A stretch of 64,000 nt of DNA, from NCBI RefSeq assembly GCF_005233875.1, contig NZ_SZPZ01000007.1:147277-211276 (forward strand). The letters are read 5' to 3'. The notes under the pieces are model-generated. The model was not told where the DNA came from and did not search any database. It saw only the letters and a list, made by a program, of their open reading frames with translations. Of the stretch, positions 49,643 to 58,005 are shown in pieces (position 1 is the first letter of the stretch; each line of letters opens with the position of its first letter). Made by a program: the position numbers and the translations under genes. Source of the stretch: Kribbella jiaozuonensis. GTDB lineage: Bacteria > Actinomycetota > Actinomycetes > Propionibacteriales > Kribbellaceae.

Positions 49643-50224
49643 ATGTCGGAGGCGTTCGACTGGGACATCCTGCACAAGCCATCGGCGATGGCCATGGTGC
49701 GCGGCCAGCTCGGCTTCAGCTGGATGGTGCTGTCCGGGCGCCTCGCCCAGTTGACCGACGAGCAGTACTTCTGGCGACCGAGCAGCGAGGCGCTGACCGT
49801 CGTCCGGCGGCACTACGCCGGCCACTTCCGATCACTCGGGTCCGGCGAATGGGTCGCGCAGTGGCCCGACGAGCCGGACCATCGCGGTCCCCGCACGATC
49901 GCCTGGCTGATCGCCCATCTCACCGAGACCTTCTTCGAGCGATGGGAGTGGACGTTCGGCGCGAGTCAGCAGGGGCGCGCGGATATCAACCTGCACGGCA
50001 ACGCCCGCGATGCGGTGGCCTGGCTGACCTATTGGGTCGAGGCCTGGCGCGATGCGATCGCCGCGCTCGACGAGGACGAGGTGATGACGGTCGGGCTGAG
50101 CCAGGCCAACGAACTCGACGCCGGCGAGCCGTTCGGCCACGTCGTGCTGCGGCTGAATCGCGAGCTGATCCACCACGGCTCGGAGATCATGACGCTCCAG
50201 GACCTCTATGCGGTCGCGGCGTGA
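49643..50224 (+). CDS. DinB family protein, SOS-controlled
   Basis: 193 residues. Helical DinB fold with the metal-ligand histidines in RRHYAGHF, IAHLTETFFERWEW and RELIHHGSEIMTL. Members include thiol transferases and damage-inducible proteins of unknown role. ATG 49643 is preceded by GGGGAGA. A perfect LexA box 19 bases upstream indicates induction by DNA damage. It lies immediately upstream of the ribonucleotide reductase control region on the same strand. Confidence 0.82.
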   Translation: MSEAFDWDILHKPSAMAMVRGQLGFSWMVLSGRLAQLTDEQYFWRPSSEALTVVRRHYAGHFRSLGSGEWVAQWPDEPDHRGPRTIAWLIAHLTETFFERWEWTFGASQQGRADINLHGNARDAVAWLTYWVEAWRDAIAALDEDEVMTVGLSQANELDAGEPFGHVVLRLNRELIHHGSEIMTLQDLYAVAA

Positions 50225-50231
50225 GATTGCG

Positions 50232-50247
50232 GACCACAAGATGTGCG
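50232..50247 (+). promoter_or_regulatory. NrdR-box-like site 1
   Basis: ACCACAAGATGTGCGA resembles actinobacterial NrdR boxes (CCACAAGAT core with dyad symmetry). It starts 33 bases before site 2, about three helical turns, the spacing used by paired NrdR boxes. Confidence 0.55.
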
Positions 50248-50264
50248 ACACGCGGCGTGGCGCT

Positions 50265-50280
50265 ACCACAAGATCTAGAT
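50265..50280 (+). promoter_or_regulatory. NrdR-box-like site 2
   Basis: ACCACAAGATCTAGAT, the same core as site 1. It lies just upstream of a possible -10 (TAGCAT, 50290-50295), so repressor binding would cover the -35 region. Confidence 0.6.
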
Positions 50281-50299
50281 CGCTCCGCCTAGCATCACT

Positions 50300-50456
50300 A
50301 CTGCTGGTGGTTCGGAGTGGCCGGCACCACAAGATGTGGGCCACTTTGAGGCAACAGGGGAATCCGGTGCGAATCCGGAGCTGCCCCGCAACGGTGAGCG
50401 GATGTGCTGTCGAGAGACGTCCGCAAGTCCGGATACCTGCCACTGGTACGTGCACC
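50300..50456 (+). ncRNA. cobalamin (B12) riboswitch
   Basis: The core reads GGGGAATCCGGTGCGAATCC then GAGCTGCCCCGCAACGGTGA, and later the B12 box AGTCCGGATACCTGCC (50427-50442), all in the right order. Upstream arms GTGGCC/GGCCAC (50317-50344) form the first hairpin; this hairpin contains a third ACCACAAGAT (50327), so that copy may be RNA structure rather than a NrdR box. B12 should switch off nrdAB, whose class I enzyme is dispensable when a B12-dependent class II enzyme can work. About 135 bases of GC-rich expression platform separate it from nrdA. Confidence 0.92.
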
Positions 50457-50591
50457 GCCGGTGCATGTGGTCCGAGACCTCGCGGGTGGGTCGCAGGGCG
50501 TGACGGCAGTGATCCCGGCCGGTGCTGCCGGTCCCGTCGTGCGCCTGCTCGCGTGGTCCCAGGCCTCCGAACTCTTGTGGAGAGCACACCT

Positions 50592-53426
50592 GTGACTATT
50601 GCTTCCTCAACGGCTGCATCCGTGTCCCAGTCCTCAGGGATGGCGGCGGAGCAGCCGGTCGAGCTCACCGTCATCCGTCGCGACGGCAGCAGTACGCCGT
50701 TCGACGCGACCAAGATCTCCGTCGCCGTGACGAAGGCGTTCCTCGCGGTCGAGGGCGCCGACGCCGGTGCCACCCACCGGGTCCGCGACCTGGTGACCGA
50801 CCTGACCGGCCGGGTCGTCGGCGCCCTGACCAGCCGCGGCGACGCGCGCCGCAGCGTGCAGGTCGAGGACATCCAGGACCAGGTCGAGCTGGCGCTGATG
50901 CGCGCCGGCGAACACCAGGTCGCCCGCGCCTACGTGCTGTACCGCGAGGAGCGGACCAAGGCCCGCACACCTGCCGATGCGGCCGGCGTGACCGAGAAGC
51001 CGGCACTGACGGTCCGCGCGACCGACGGCACCCGGTCCCCGCTCGACGTCGACAGGCTGCGGGTGATCGTCGCGGAGGCGGCAGCCGGCCTCGACGCCGT
51101 CGACCCCGAACTGATCCTGAACGAGACGCTCGGCGCCTGCTACGACGGCATCGCGCAGCACGAGGTCGAGCTCGCGCTGGTGATGGCCGCGCGCGGTTTC
51201 GTCGAGACCGAGCCGCAGTACAGCTTCGCCGCGTCCCGGTTACTGCTCGACCAGATCCGGCGCGAGGCGCTGGGTCGCGTCCACGGCGAGCCGCGACAGG
51301 CCAGCCAGGCCGAGATGGCCGAGGCGTACGCGACCTACTTCCCGCAGTACATCCGGACCGGGATCGAGGCCGGCCAGCTCGACCCCGAGCTCGGCACCTT
51401 CGACCTCGAGCGGCTTGCGGCGGCGATCAGGCCGGACGCCGATCTGGACTTCACGTTCCTCAGTCTGCAGACGCTGTACGACCGCTATCTCCTGCACATC
51501 GACAAGGTTCGGTACGAGCTGCCGCAGGCGTTCTTCCTCCGGGTCGCGATGGGGATGGCGCTGCGCGAGGACGACCGCGAGGCGCGGGCGATCCAGTTCT
51601 ACGAGCTGCTCAGCTTGTTCCGCTTCATGTCGTCGACGCCGACGCTGTTCAACTCCGGCACGACCCGTCCGCAGCTCTCGTCGTGCTTCCTGACCACGGT
51701 CGAGGACGACCTGGCCGGCATCTTCCACGGCATCCGCAACAACGCGCTGCTCGCGAAGTACTCCGGTGGTCTCGGCAACGACTGGACCCCGGTCCGCGGT
51801 ATCGGGGCCAGGATCCGCGGCACCAACGGCGAGTCCCAGGGCGTCGTGCCGTTCCTGAAGATCGCCAACGACACCGCCGTCGCGGTCAACCAGGGCGGCA
51901 AGCGGAAGGGTGCGGTCTGCGCATACCTCGAGACCTGGCACATCGACATCGAGGAGTTCCTCGACCTCCGGAAGAACACCGGCGACGAGCGCCGGCGTAC
52001 GCATGACATGAACACCGCGAACTGGGTGCCGGACCTGTTCCTGCAGCGGGTCGAGGCCGGTGGCGAGTGGACGTTGTTCTCGCCCAACGAGGTGATCGAT
52101 CTGCACGACCTGTACGGCACGGCGTTCGCCGAGGCGTACGTCGCGTACGAGGCGGCCGCCGACCGGGGCGAGATCCGGGTGTTCAAGCGGGTCAAGGCGG
52201 TCGACCTGTGGCGGCGGATGCTGACGGTGCTCTTCGAGACCGGGCACCCGTGGATCACGTTCAAGGACGCCTGCAACCTGCGTTCACCGCAGCAGCACGA
52301 CGGTGTCGTGCACTCGTCGAACCTGTGCACCGAGATCACGCTGAACACCACGGTCGAGGAGACCGCGGTCTGCAACCTGGGCTCGGTCAACCTGGTCGCG
52401 CACCTCACCGCCGACGGCCTCGACGCCGACCTGCTCCGGGACACGGTGAAGACCGCGGTTCGGATGCTCGACAACGTCATCGACGTGAACTTCTACACAA
52501 CCCCCGAGTCGGAGCGCGCGAACCAGCGTCACCGTCCGGTCGGCCTCGGGCTGATGGGGTTCGCGGACGCGCTGTTCGCGCTGCGGATCCCGTACTCGTC
52601 CGATGCTGCGGTCGAGTTCGCGGACAGTTCGATGGAGCAGATCAGCTACCACGCGATCGAGGCGTCGAGTGATCTCGCCGCCGAGCGCGGCCGGTACTCG
52701 ACGTACGACGGATCGCTGTGGAGCAAGGGGATCCTGCCGATCGACTCGCTCGAGCTGCTGACGTCCGCCCGCAACGGCGACGTGATCGTCGACGAGAGCA
52801 GGCGGCTCGACTGGGACACGCTGCGTGCGAAGGTACTGCGCGACGGCATGCGGAACTCAAACGTGATGGCGATCGCGCCGACCGCGACGATCTCCAACAT
52901 CTGCGGCGTGAGCCAGTCAATCGAGCCGACGTACAGCAACCTGTTCGTGAAGTCGAACATGTCCGGCGAGTTCACCGTCGCCAACCCGTACCTGGTCGCC
53001 GACCTGAAGGCGCGCGGGCTGTGGGACCAGGTGATGGTGTCCGACCTGAAGTACCACGACGGCGTGCTGGCCGGTATCGAGCGGATCCCGGCGGAGGTGC
53101 GTGAGCTGTACGCGACCGCGTTCGAGATCGACCCGCAGTGGCTGGTCAAGGCGGCATCGCGCCGGCAGAAGTGGATCGACCAGGCCCAGTCGCTGAACCT
53201 CTACATGGCGAAGCCGTCAGGTCGTGCGCTGGACGAGCTGTACCGGTCGGCATGGCGGTTTGGCCTCAAGACGACTTACTACTTGCGTTCCCAGTCAGCG
53301 ACCCACGTGGAGAAGTCCACGCTGAAGGGCACCGACGGCCGGCTCAACGCGGTGCCGGTAGCAATTCCCGAACCCACCGGAGCCGTCTGCTCCATCGACG
53401 ACCCTGACTGCGAGGCCTGCCAGTGA
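50592..53426 (+). CDS. nrdA: ribonucleoside-diphosphate reductase alpha subunit
   Basis: 944 residues. Two N-terminal ATP-cone domains (about 20-115 and 125-220) precede the ten-stranded barrel. Catalytic residues appear in QLSSCFLTTVEDD, HSSNLCTEITLNTT (N-x-C-x-E) and CNLGSVNL; PTATISNICGVSQSIEPTYSN binds diphosphate. The tail ends DDPDCEACQ, the reducible Cys pair. The frame stays open to 50208 through the riboswitch. GTG 50592 with GGAGAG eight bases upstream is the sensible start; ATG 50640 is possible. The nrdB start overlaps the stop (GTGA). Confidence 0.95.
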   Translation: MTIASSTAASVSQSSGMAAEQPVELTVIRRDGSSTPFDATKISVAVTKAFLAVEGADAGATHRVRDLVTDLTGRVVGALTSRGDARRSVQVEDIQDQVELALMRAGEHQVARAYVLYREERTKARTPADAAGVTEKPALTVRATDGTRSPLDVDRLRVIVAEAAAGLDAVDPELILNETLGACYDGIAQHEVELALVMAARGFVETEPQYSFAASRLLLDQIRREALGRVHGEPRQASQAEMAEAYATYFPQYIRTGIEAGQLDPELGTFDLERLAAAIRPDADLDFTFLSLQTLYDRYLLHIDKVRYELPQAFFLRVAMGMALREDDREARAIQFYELLSLFRFMSSTPTLFNSGTTRPQLSSCFLTTVEDDLAGIFHGIRNNALLAKYSGGLGNDWTPVRGIGARIRGTNGESQGVVPFLKIANDTAVAVNQGGKRKGAVCAYLETWHIDIEEFLDLRKNTGDERRRTHDMNTANWVPDLFLQRVEAGGEWTLFSPNEVIDLHDLYGTAFAEAYVAYEAAADRGEIRVFKRVKAVDLWRRMLTVLFETGHPWITFKDACNLRSPQQHDGVVHSSNLCTEITLNTTVEETAVCNLGSVNLVAHLTADGLDADLLRDTVKTAVRMLDNVIDVNFYTTPESERANQRHRPVGLGLMGFADALFALRIPYSSDAAVEFADSSMEQISYHAIEASSDLAAERGRYSTYDGSLWSKGILPIDSLELLTSARNGDVIVDESRRLDWDTLRAKVLRDGMRNSNVMAIAPTATISNICGVSQSIEPTYSNLFVKSNMSGEFTVANPYLVADLKARGLWDQVMVSDLKYHDGVLAGIERIPAEVRELYATAFEIDPQWLVKAASRRQKWIDQAQSLNLYMAKPSGRALDELYRSAWRFGLKTTYYLRSQSATHVEKSTLKGTDGRLNAVPVAIPEPTGAVCSIDDPDCEACQ

Positions 53427-54463
53427 GCACCATTTCCGTTGGAGCGGCACGAGTCGAAGTTGCCGACAAGGCGATGATCAACTCGCGGGCAGACGTCAAC
53501 CAGCTGCTGCCGCTGAAGTACACGTGGGCCTGGGAGAAATACCTTGCCGCGTGCAACAACCATTGGATGCCGACCGAGGTCTCCATGCAGGCGGACATCT
53601 CGCTCTGGAAGTCGCGCGACGGCCTCACCGAGGACGAGCGGCTGATGCTCAAGCGCAACCTGGGTTTCTTCGCCACCGCGGAGTCGCTGGTCGCGAACAA
53701 CATCGTCCTCGCCGTGTACCGCCAGCTGACCAACCCCGAATGCCGGCAGTACCTGCTGCGCCAGGCCTTGGAGGAGGCGGTGCACACGCACACCTTCCAG
53801 TACATCTGCACCTCGCTCGGGCTCGACGAGGGCGAGCTGTTCAACATGTACCGCGAGGTGCCGTCGATCTCCGACAAGGATGCGTGGGCGCTGAAGTACA
53901 CGCAGCACCTGGAGGACCCGGACTTCAGGACCGGGACGCCCGAGGCCGATACCGCGTTCCTGCGCGATCTGATCGCGTTCTACGTGGTGTTCGAGGGGAT
54001 GTGGTTCTACACCGGGTTCGCGCAGATCCTGTCGCTCGGCCGGCGGAACAAGATGGTCGGCATCGCCGAGCAGTACCAGTACATCCTGCGCGACGAGTCG
54101 ATCCACCTGAACTTCGGCATCGACTGCATCAACCAGATCAAGCAGGAGAACCCGCACCTGTGGACGACCGAGTTCCAGGCCGAGGTCCGGCAGATGCTGA
54201 CCGAGGCGTGCGAGCTCGAGGTCGCGTACGGTCGGTCCACGATGCCGAACGGCATGCTCGGCCTCACGTCGGAGCTGTGCGAGCAGTACATGCACTTCAT
54301 CACCGACCGCCGTGCAGAACAGATTGGTATCGATCCGATCTTCGGTGAAACGCGGAATCCCTTCGGCTGGATGTCAGAGGTGATGGACCTGAAGAAGGAG
54401 AAGAACTTCTTCGAGACCCGAGTGATCGAGTACCAGTCCTCCAGCGGACTCAGCTGGGACTGA
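53423..54463 (+). CDS. nrdB: ribonucleoside-diphosphate reductase beta subunit, class Ic type
   Basis: 346 residues, the radical-generating partner of NrdA. Metal ligands are Glu87, Glu118, His121, Glu191, Glu225 and His228. The residue at the usual radical-tyrosine position is Phe125 (EEAVHTHTFQY), and the first ligand is Glu rather than Asp. These seven positions align with those of Chlamydia trachomatis R2 at a constant offset of two, so it is the tyrosine-less class Ic type that uses a Mn/Fe centre. GTG start overlaps nrdA; a terminator follows. Confidence 0.94.
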   Translation: MSTISVGAARVEVADKAMINSRADVNQLLPLKYTWAWEKYLAACNNHWMPTEVSMQADISLWKSRDGLTEDERLMLKRNLGFFATAESLVANNIVLAVYRQLTNPECRQYLLRQALEEAVHTHTFQYICTSLGLDEGELFNMYREVPSISDKDAWALKYTQHLEDPDFRTGTPEADTAFLRDLIAFYVVFEGMWFYTGFAQILSLGRRNKMVGIAEQYQYILRDESIHLNFGIDCINQIKQENPHLWTTEFQAEVRQMLTEACELEVAYGRSTMPNGMLGLTSELCEQYMHFITDRRAEQIGIDPIFGETRNPFGWMSEVMDLKKEKNFFETRVIEYQSSSGLSWD

Positions 54464-54481
54464 CACCAGATCCACACAGAC

Positions 54482-54521
54482 GGAAGGCCCGCGGAGCTAC
54501 TCGCCGCCCCGCGGGCCTTCC
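54482..54521 (+). terminator. nrdAB terminator
   Basis: GGAAGGCCCGCGG pairs perfectly with CCGCGGGCCTTCC around a 14-base loop, followed by TTTCT. It lies 19 bases past nrdB and also faces the end of the convergent hydrolase gene. Confidence 0.88.
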
Positions 54522-54537
54522 TTTCTCGGTCTTCGGC

Positions 54538-55392
54538 TCAGCCGGCCGACGGCGGGTCGTACTTGTGGATGAAGTCGAGCGCCGTGCGGGCGACCTCCTC
54601 CCAGCCGTGGTCGATCACCAACGAGTGACCCCGGCCCGGGAGCTCGGTGAACTCGGTGACCCCGGAGTTCTTCAAGTGCTGCTTGTACGCCGCGTGCGTG
54701 ATCGCATGCGGAACCGTGTGGTCCTTCTCGCCCGACACGAGCAGGATCGGCCCGCGGTCCGCCGCCTTGTACTCGACCTTGGTCTCGCTGAACGGGTTCA
54801 GGTTCGCCACCGCCGCCTGGAAGATCGGTACGCCGGACGCCGCGACGTGGAACTCGTCGTACAACTGGCGCGCCTCGTCCTCGTCGAGGTTGTTCGCCCA
54901 GCCGTACTTGAACTCGTCGAAGGTCAGCGTGACCGAGCGCCGCGCGTTCGCCGGGTTGCCCAGCACCGGCGAGCCCGACTTCAACGCCGACGGCGGCAGC
55001 GGCAACACGCCCCGACCCGGCGCCGGATCGATCGCCACGGTCACGGCCGACGCCCCCTCCCCCGCGATCTTCTGCGCGATCAACCCACCGAACGAGTGCC
55101 CGACGACGGCCGGCTTCCGGTCCAGTCCGCGGATCGCCTCGAGGTAGTGATCGGTGACCGCTTGCACCATCTTGTGCGCAAACACCTCGGGGTGCTCCCG
55201 CGCCTCCGCCACCGTCTCCGGGTCATCCGGCCACCCGGGTGCGATCGTGCTGTAGCCGTTCTCCTCGAACAGCCGACGCCACCGGTCCCAACTGGTCGAC
55301 AACAGCCACAACCCGTGGATGAACACCACAGGTTGCTTGCCGGACGTGTTTGCCTGCTCGACTTCCGACCGCTCGCGATCAGTCAGCGACAT
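54538..55392 (-). CDS. alpha/beta hydrolase
   Basis: 284 residues. Oxyanion segment FIHGLWLLSTSWDRW, nucleophile elbow VVGHSFGGLIAQ (Ser), Asp in LLVSGEKDHTVP and His in PGRGHSLVID complete the triad. The substrate is unknown. Monocistronic, converging on nrdAB, with GGAGGGGG before the ATG. Confidence 0.88.
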   Translation of the reverse strand: MSLTDRERSEVEQANTSGKQPVVFIHGLWLLSTSWDRWRRLFEENGYSTIAPGWPDDPETVAEAREHPEVFAHKMVQAVTDHYLEAIRGLDRKPAVVGHSFGGLIAQKIAGEGASAVTVAIDPAPGRGVLPLPPSALKSGSPVLGNPANARRSVTLTFDEFKYGWANNLDEDEARQLYDEFHVAASGVPIFQAAVANLNPFSETKVEYKAADRGPILLVSGEKDHTVPHAITHAAYKQHLKNSGVTEFTELPGRGHSLVIDHGWEEVARTALDFIHKYDPPSAG

Positions 55393-55475
55393 AGTCCCCC
55401 TCCAAAGACTCGAATGCTCGCGATGCTAGCCGCGCAACCTCACCGACAACCAGCGATCCAGCAGATGGATCATCC

Positions 55476-56054
55476 TCAGCCGAACAGGGCGATGATCTCC
55501 GCGGTCGTGCCGGACTCGCCGAGGCGGGGGAAGATTCGGTTCAGCGAGTGTTCGTGCGACTCGGCGGCGAGGTCTGTCATTGCGTCGGTCGCGAGCGTGA
55601 CGTTGTAGCCGTGCTCGTACGCCGCCCGCGCGGTCGACTCGACGCCGATGCTGGTGGCCACGCCGGTCAGCACGATCTGGGTGATGCCGCGGCGGCGCAG
55701 CTGTACGTCGAGGTCGGTGCCGTGGAACGCGCCCCAGTTGCGTTTGGTCACGACGATGTCCTCGGGGTGGCCGGCCAACTGGTCGACGATCTGGTCTGCG
55801 CCGGCGGGCGGCGTACCGCCACCCGACCGGGCCGGCTGCTCGGTCCGGCCGGTCAGGCGGTCGGCGCCGTCGGCCGCGAAGCTGACCCGGACGAGGACTA
55901 CCGGGAGTTCGTGCTTGCGGAAGGCGTCGGCGAGTTCGACGGTCTTGCCGATGACGTCGGCGGTGCTGTGGGGCTCGCCGGGGAGGGCGGCGACCGCGTT
56001 CTGCAGGTCGATGACTACCAGCGCGGTCTTCGGGTCGAGGGTGGTGACTGACAC
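55476..56054 (-). CDS. isochorismatase-like hydrolase without the catalytic Cys
   Basis: 192 residues. The isochorismatase-superfamily fold has Asp in ALVVIDLQNAV and Lys in IVVTKRNWGAFHGTDL. At the nucleophile position the sequence is GVATSIGVESTA, with Gly where amidohydrolase members have Cys. Gly at this place is also found in true isochorismatases such as EntB, so it need not be inactive. It is the third gene of a MarR-MFS-hydrolase operon, 13 bases after the MFS gene. Confidence 0.88.
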   Translation of the reverse strand: MSVTTLDPKTALVVIDLQNAVAALPGEPHSTADVIGKTVELADAFRKHELPVVLVRVSFAADGADRLTGRTEQPARSGGGTPPAGADQIVDQLAGHPEDIVVTKRNWGAFHGTDLDVQLRRRGITQIVLTGVATSIGVESTARAAYEHGYNVTLATDAMTDLAAESHEHSLNRIFPRLGESGTTAEIIALFG

Positions 56055-56067
56055 AGGTGGAGCCTCT

Positions 56068-57402
56068 CTATTCGGGGAGTTGCGTGAAGGTCACCAGCAC
56101 GAGCAGACCGGCGATGACGAGCAGGAAGACCGCCATGTCGTGCAGTCCGGCTGTCGTTGCACCGTGCTGGAAGAAGTGGGCGTTGGCCGCCGCGGAGATC
56201 AGCGCGCCGACATACACGCAGGTCCGCAACAGTCCTGCGGATGAGCCGATCCGGGCCGGATCGGCCTGCTGGTAAAGGGCGGTCTGGTTGGCGAGGTTGT
56301 TGAGGCCCTGGGGCACACCGGCGATCACACCGACCACGGCCAGGATCCAGATCGACGTACTCGGACCGACGAACAGCTGCGCGGTCGCGGCCACCACCAG
56401 ACAGATGCTTCCGGCAACGAGTTTGCCGCGGATCGCCGCCCGCCGGCCGGTGGCCAGCGTGACCAGCACCGCCGCCAGGGACAGTGGTAGAAGGAGCAGA
56501 CCAGCAGCGGATGCACTCAGGCCACGCGCCTCCTCGAGCCATTGCGTGAAGCCGTACAGGAACGAGTACGCACCGACGAACGCGAGCACCTGCCGGGTGT
56601 ACGTCAGGATCAACGGGCGGTTGCCGCCCAGCACCCGCAGATCGATGAACGGCGCGACGACGCGCAGCTGCGTGACCACGAACGCGACGCCGAGGACCAG
56701 TGCAAGCACCAGTACGTACCACCGCGACACCCGCGGCTGCATCAGGAACAACATCAGCGAGACCAATGTCGTTGTGAACAAGGCGATCCCCGCGTAGTCC
56801 AGTCCCCCGGCACCACGCGAACGTGCCCGCCGCGGCAACCACAACGAGCCGAGCACCACGCAGATCACCGACAGCGGGACGTTGATCGTGAAGATCAGGT
56901 GCCATCCCCCCAACCCGATCAACAGGCCGCCCAGCGTCGGGCCGATCACCGCGATCACCTGGTTCGCGACCGACAAGCTGCTCAGGATGACGGCAGGCGT
57001 CTCCATCCCGGTCCGGTCGGCCTCGCTGCGGATCAACGACATCGCCGCCGGGTACGCCGCCGACGTACCGAGGCCGAGGAGGACCCGGGACCCGACGAGT
57101 ACGCCGAGGTTCGGGGCCAGCGCGCCGAGCAGACCGGCCACGCCGACGAGCGAGGTCGCGATCAGGTAGAGCGGTCGCGGACCGAACAGGTCGACCAGCC
57201 GGCCCATCACGGGCTGACCGACCGCGGTCGCGATGTACAACCCGGTGACAAGCCACGCGGTCTGCGACGGCGGTACGCCGAACGCCGCGCCGATCGGGAT
57301 CAGCGCGACCGCGAGCATCGACGAGTTGATCGGGTTCAGCACCGACCCGACGAGCATCGGCGCGATCAGCCGACGATCGAACCTCGAGGGCTCCACAATC
57401 AC
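56068..57402 (-). CDS. DHA2-type MFS multidrug transporter
   Basis: 444 residues with about 14 membrane segments. Motif PVMGRLVDLFGPRPLYL after the second helix and RVLLGLGTSAAYPAAMSLI fit drug:proton antiporters of the DHA2/QacA group. GTG 57402 lies 7 bases after the MarR stop, so the pump is co-transcribed with a MarR repressor, the usual arrangement for inducible efflux. Confidence 0.87.
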   Translation of the reverse strand: MIVEPSRFDRRLIAPMLVGSVLNPINSSMLAVALIPIGAAFGVPPSQTAWLVTGLYIATAVGQPVMGRLVDLFGPRPLYLIATSLVGVAGLLGALAPNLGVLVGSRVLLGLGTSAAYPAAMSLIRSEADRTGMETPAVILSSLSVANQVIAVIGPTLGGLLIGLGGWHLIFTINVPLSVICVVLGSLWLPRRARSRGAGGLDYAGIALFTTTLVSLMLFLMQPRVSRWYVLVLALVLGVAFVVTQLRVVAPFIDLRVLGGNRPLILTYTRQVLAFVGAYSFLYGFTQWLEEARGLSASAAGLLLLPLSLAAVLVTLATGRRAAIRGKLVAGSICLVVAATAQLFVGPSTSIWILAVVGVIAGVPQGLNNLANQTALYQQADPARIGSSAGLLRTCVYVGALISAAANAHFFQHGATTAGLHDMAVFLLVIAGLLVLVTFTQLPE

Positions 57403-57409
57403 AGCCCGG

Positions 57410-57862
57410 TCACCGGGCCGCCTCGATCGCGCGATCGAGCAGCGCCAGCGCCGTGATGATCTTCTGCCGCTCGGCCTCCGTGCAGTGGTCCTGCAATGTC
57501 TGCGCCAGCCACTCCTGCCGCACCTTGCGATCCCCCTGCAGGCGGTGACGACCGGCCGACGTCAGCGACACCACCTGCCGGCGACCGTCCTGTGGATCGG
57601 GGTGCCGCTGGATCAGATCGGCCTGCCGCAGCGCGGCCAGGATCGCCGCGATCGACTGCGGCCGGATCCGCTCCGCCGTGGCCAGTTCACTCGCCGACGC
57701 CGGTCCGTCCTTGTCGAGCCGGCTCAGCACCGAGGACTGCGACGGGGTCAGATCGTCGGTGTCGGCGAGCGCCTTCAACCGCCGTTTGACCCGGCCGAAG
57801 ACCACCCGCACCTCGCTGGCCGCGCGCGCCGCGGACGCCGATATCTCCATACCGACCACCAT
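57410..57862 (-). CDS. MarR family transcriptional regulator
   Basis: 150 residues. The winged helix reads LTPSQSSVLSRLDKDGPASASELATAERIRPQSIAAILAALRQADLIQRHPDPQDGRRQVVSLT, with the DGRR wing. First gene of an operon with an MFS pump and an isochorismatase-like enzyme. A palindrome begins six bases upstream of its ATG. ATG 57862 or ATG 57850 may be used. Confidence 0.9.
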   Translation of the reverse strand: MVVGMEISASAARAASEVRVVFGRVKRRLKALADTDDLTPSQSSVLSRLDKDGPASASELATAERIRPQSIAAILAALRQADLIQRHPDPQDGRRQVVSLTSAGRHRLQGDRKVRQEWLAQTLQDHCTEAERQKIITALALLDRAIEAAR

Positions 57863-57867
57863 AACTC

Positions 57868-57883
57868 ATCAGTCCAGACTGAT
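57868..57883. promoter_or_regulatory. MarR operator
   Basis: ATCAGTCCAGACTGAT is an inverted repeat with 6-base arms and a 4-base centre, immediately upstream of the MarR start codon; a likely autoregulatory site. Confidence 0.65.
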
Positions 57884-57987
57884 CAGTTCGGGCTGTCATT
57901 GGCCGCGCCAACGACACCGGAGGAAGTTTCCGGAATCCCTGGACACGGCCCGCCGGACCGGACTAGCGTCTCAGTCTCAACCAATTC

Positions 57988-58004
57988 TATTCACCGTGAG
58001 AATA
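57988..58004. promoter_or_regulatory. ROK operator abutting the start codon
   Basis: TATTCACCGTGAGAATA has TATTC/GAATA arms and ends one base before ATG 58006. It probably serves as the operator of the ROK-ABC-GH3 operon and leaves no room for a ribosome site, so the transcript may be leaderless. Confidence 0.6.
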
Positions 58005-58005
58005 A

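Noticed and set aside
50208..50591. N-terminal extension of nrdA through the upstream region
   Set aside because: The stretch is the cobalamin riboswitch and promoter; no NrdA homology, and GTG 50592 has a ribosome site.
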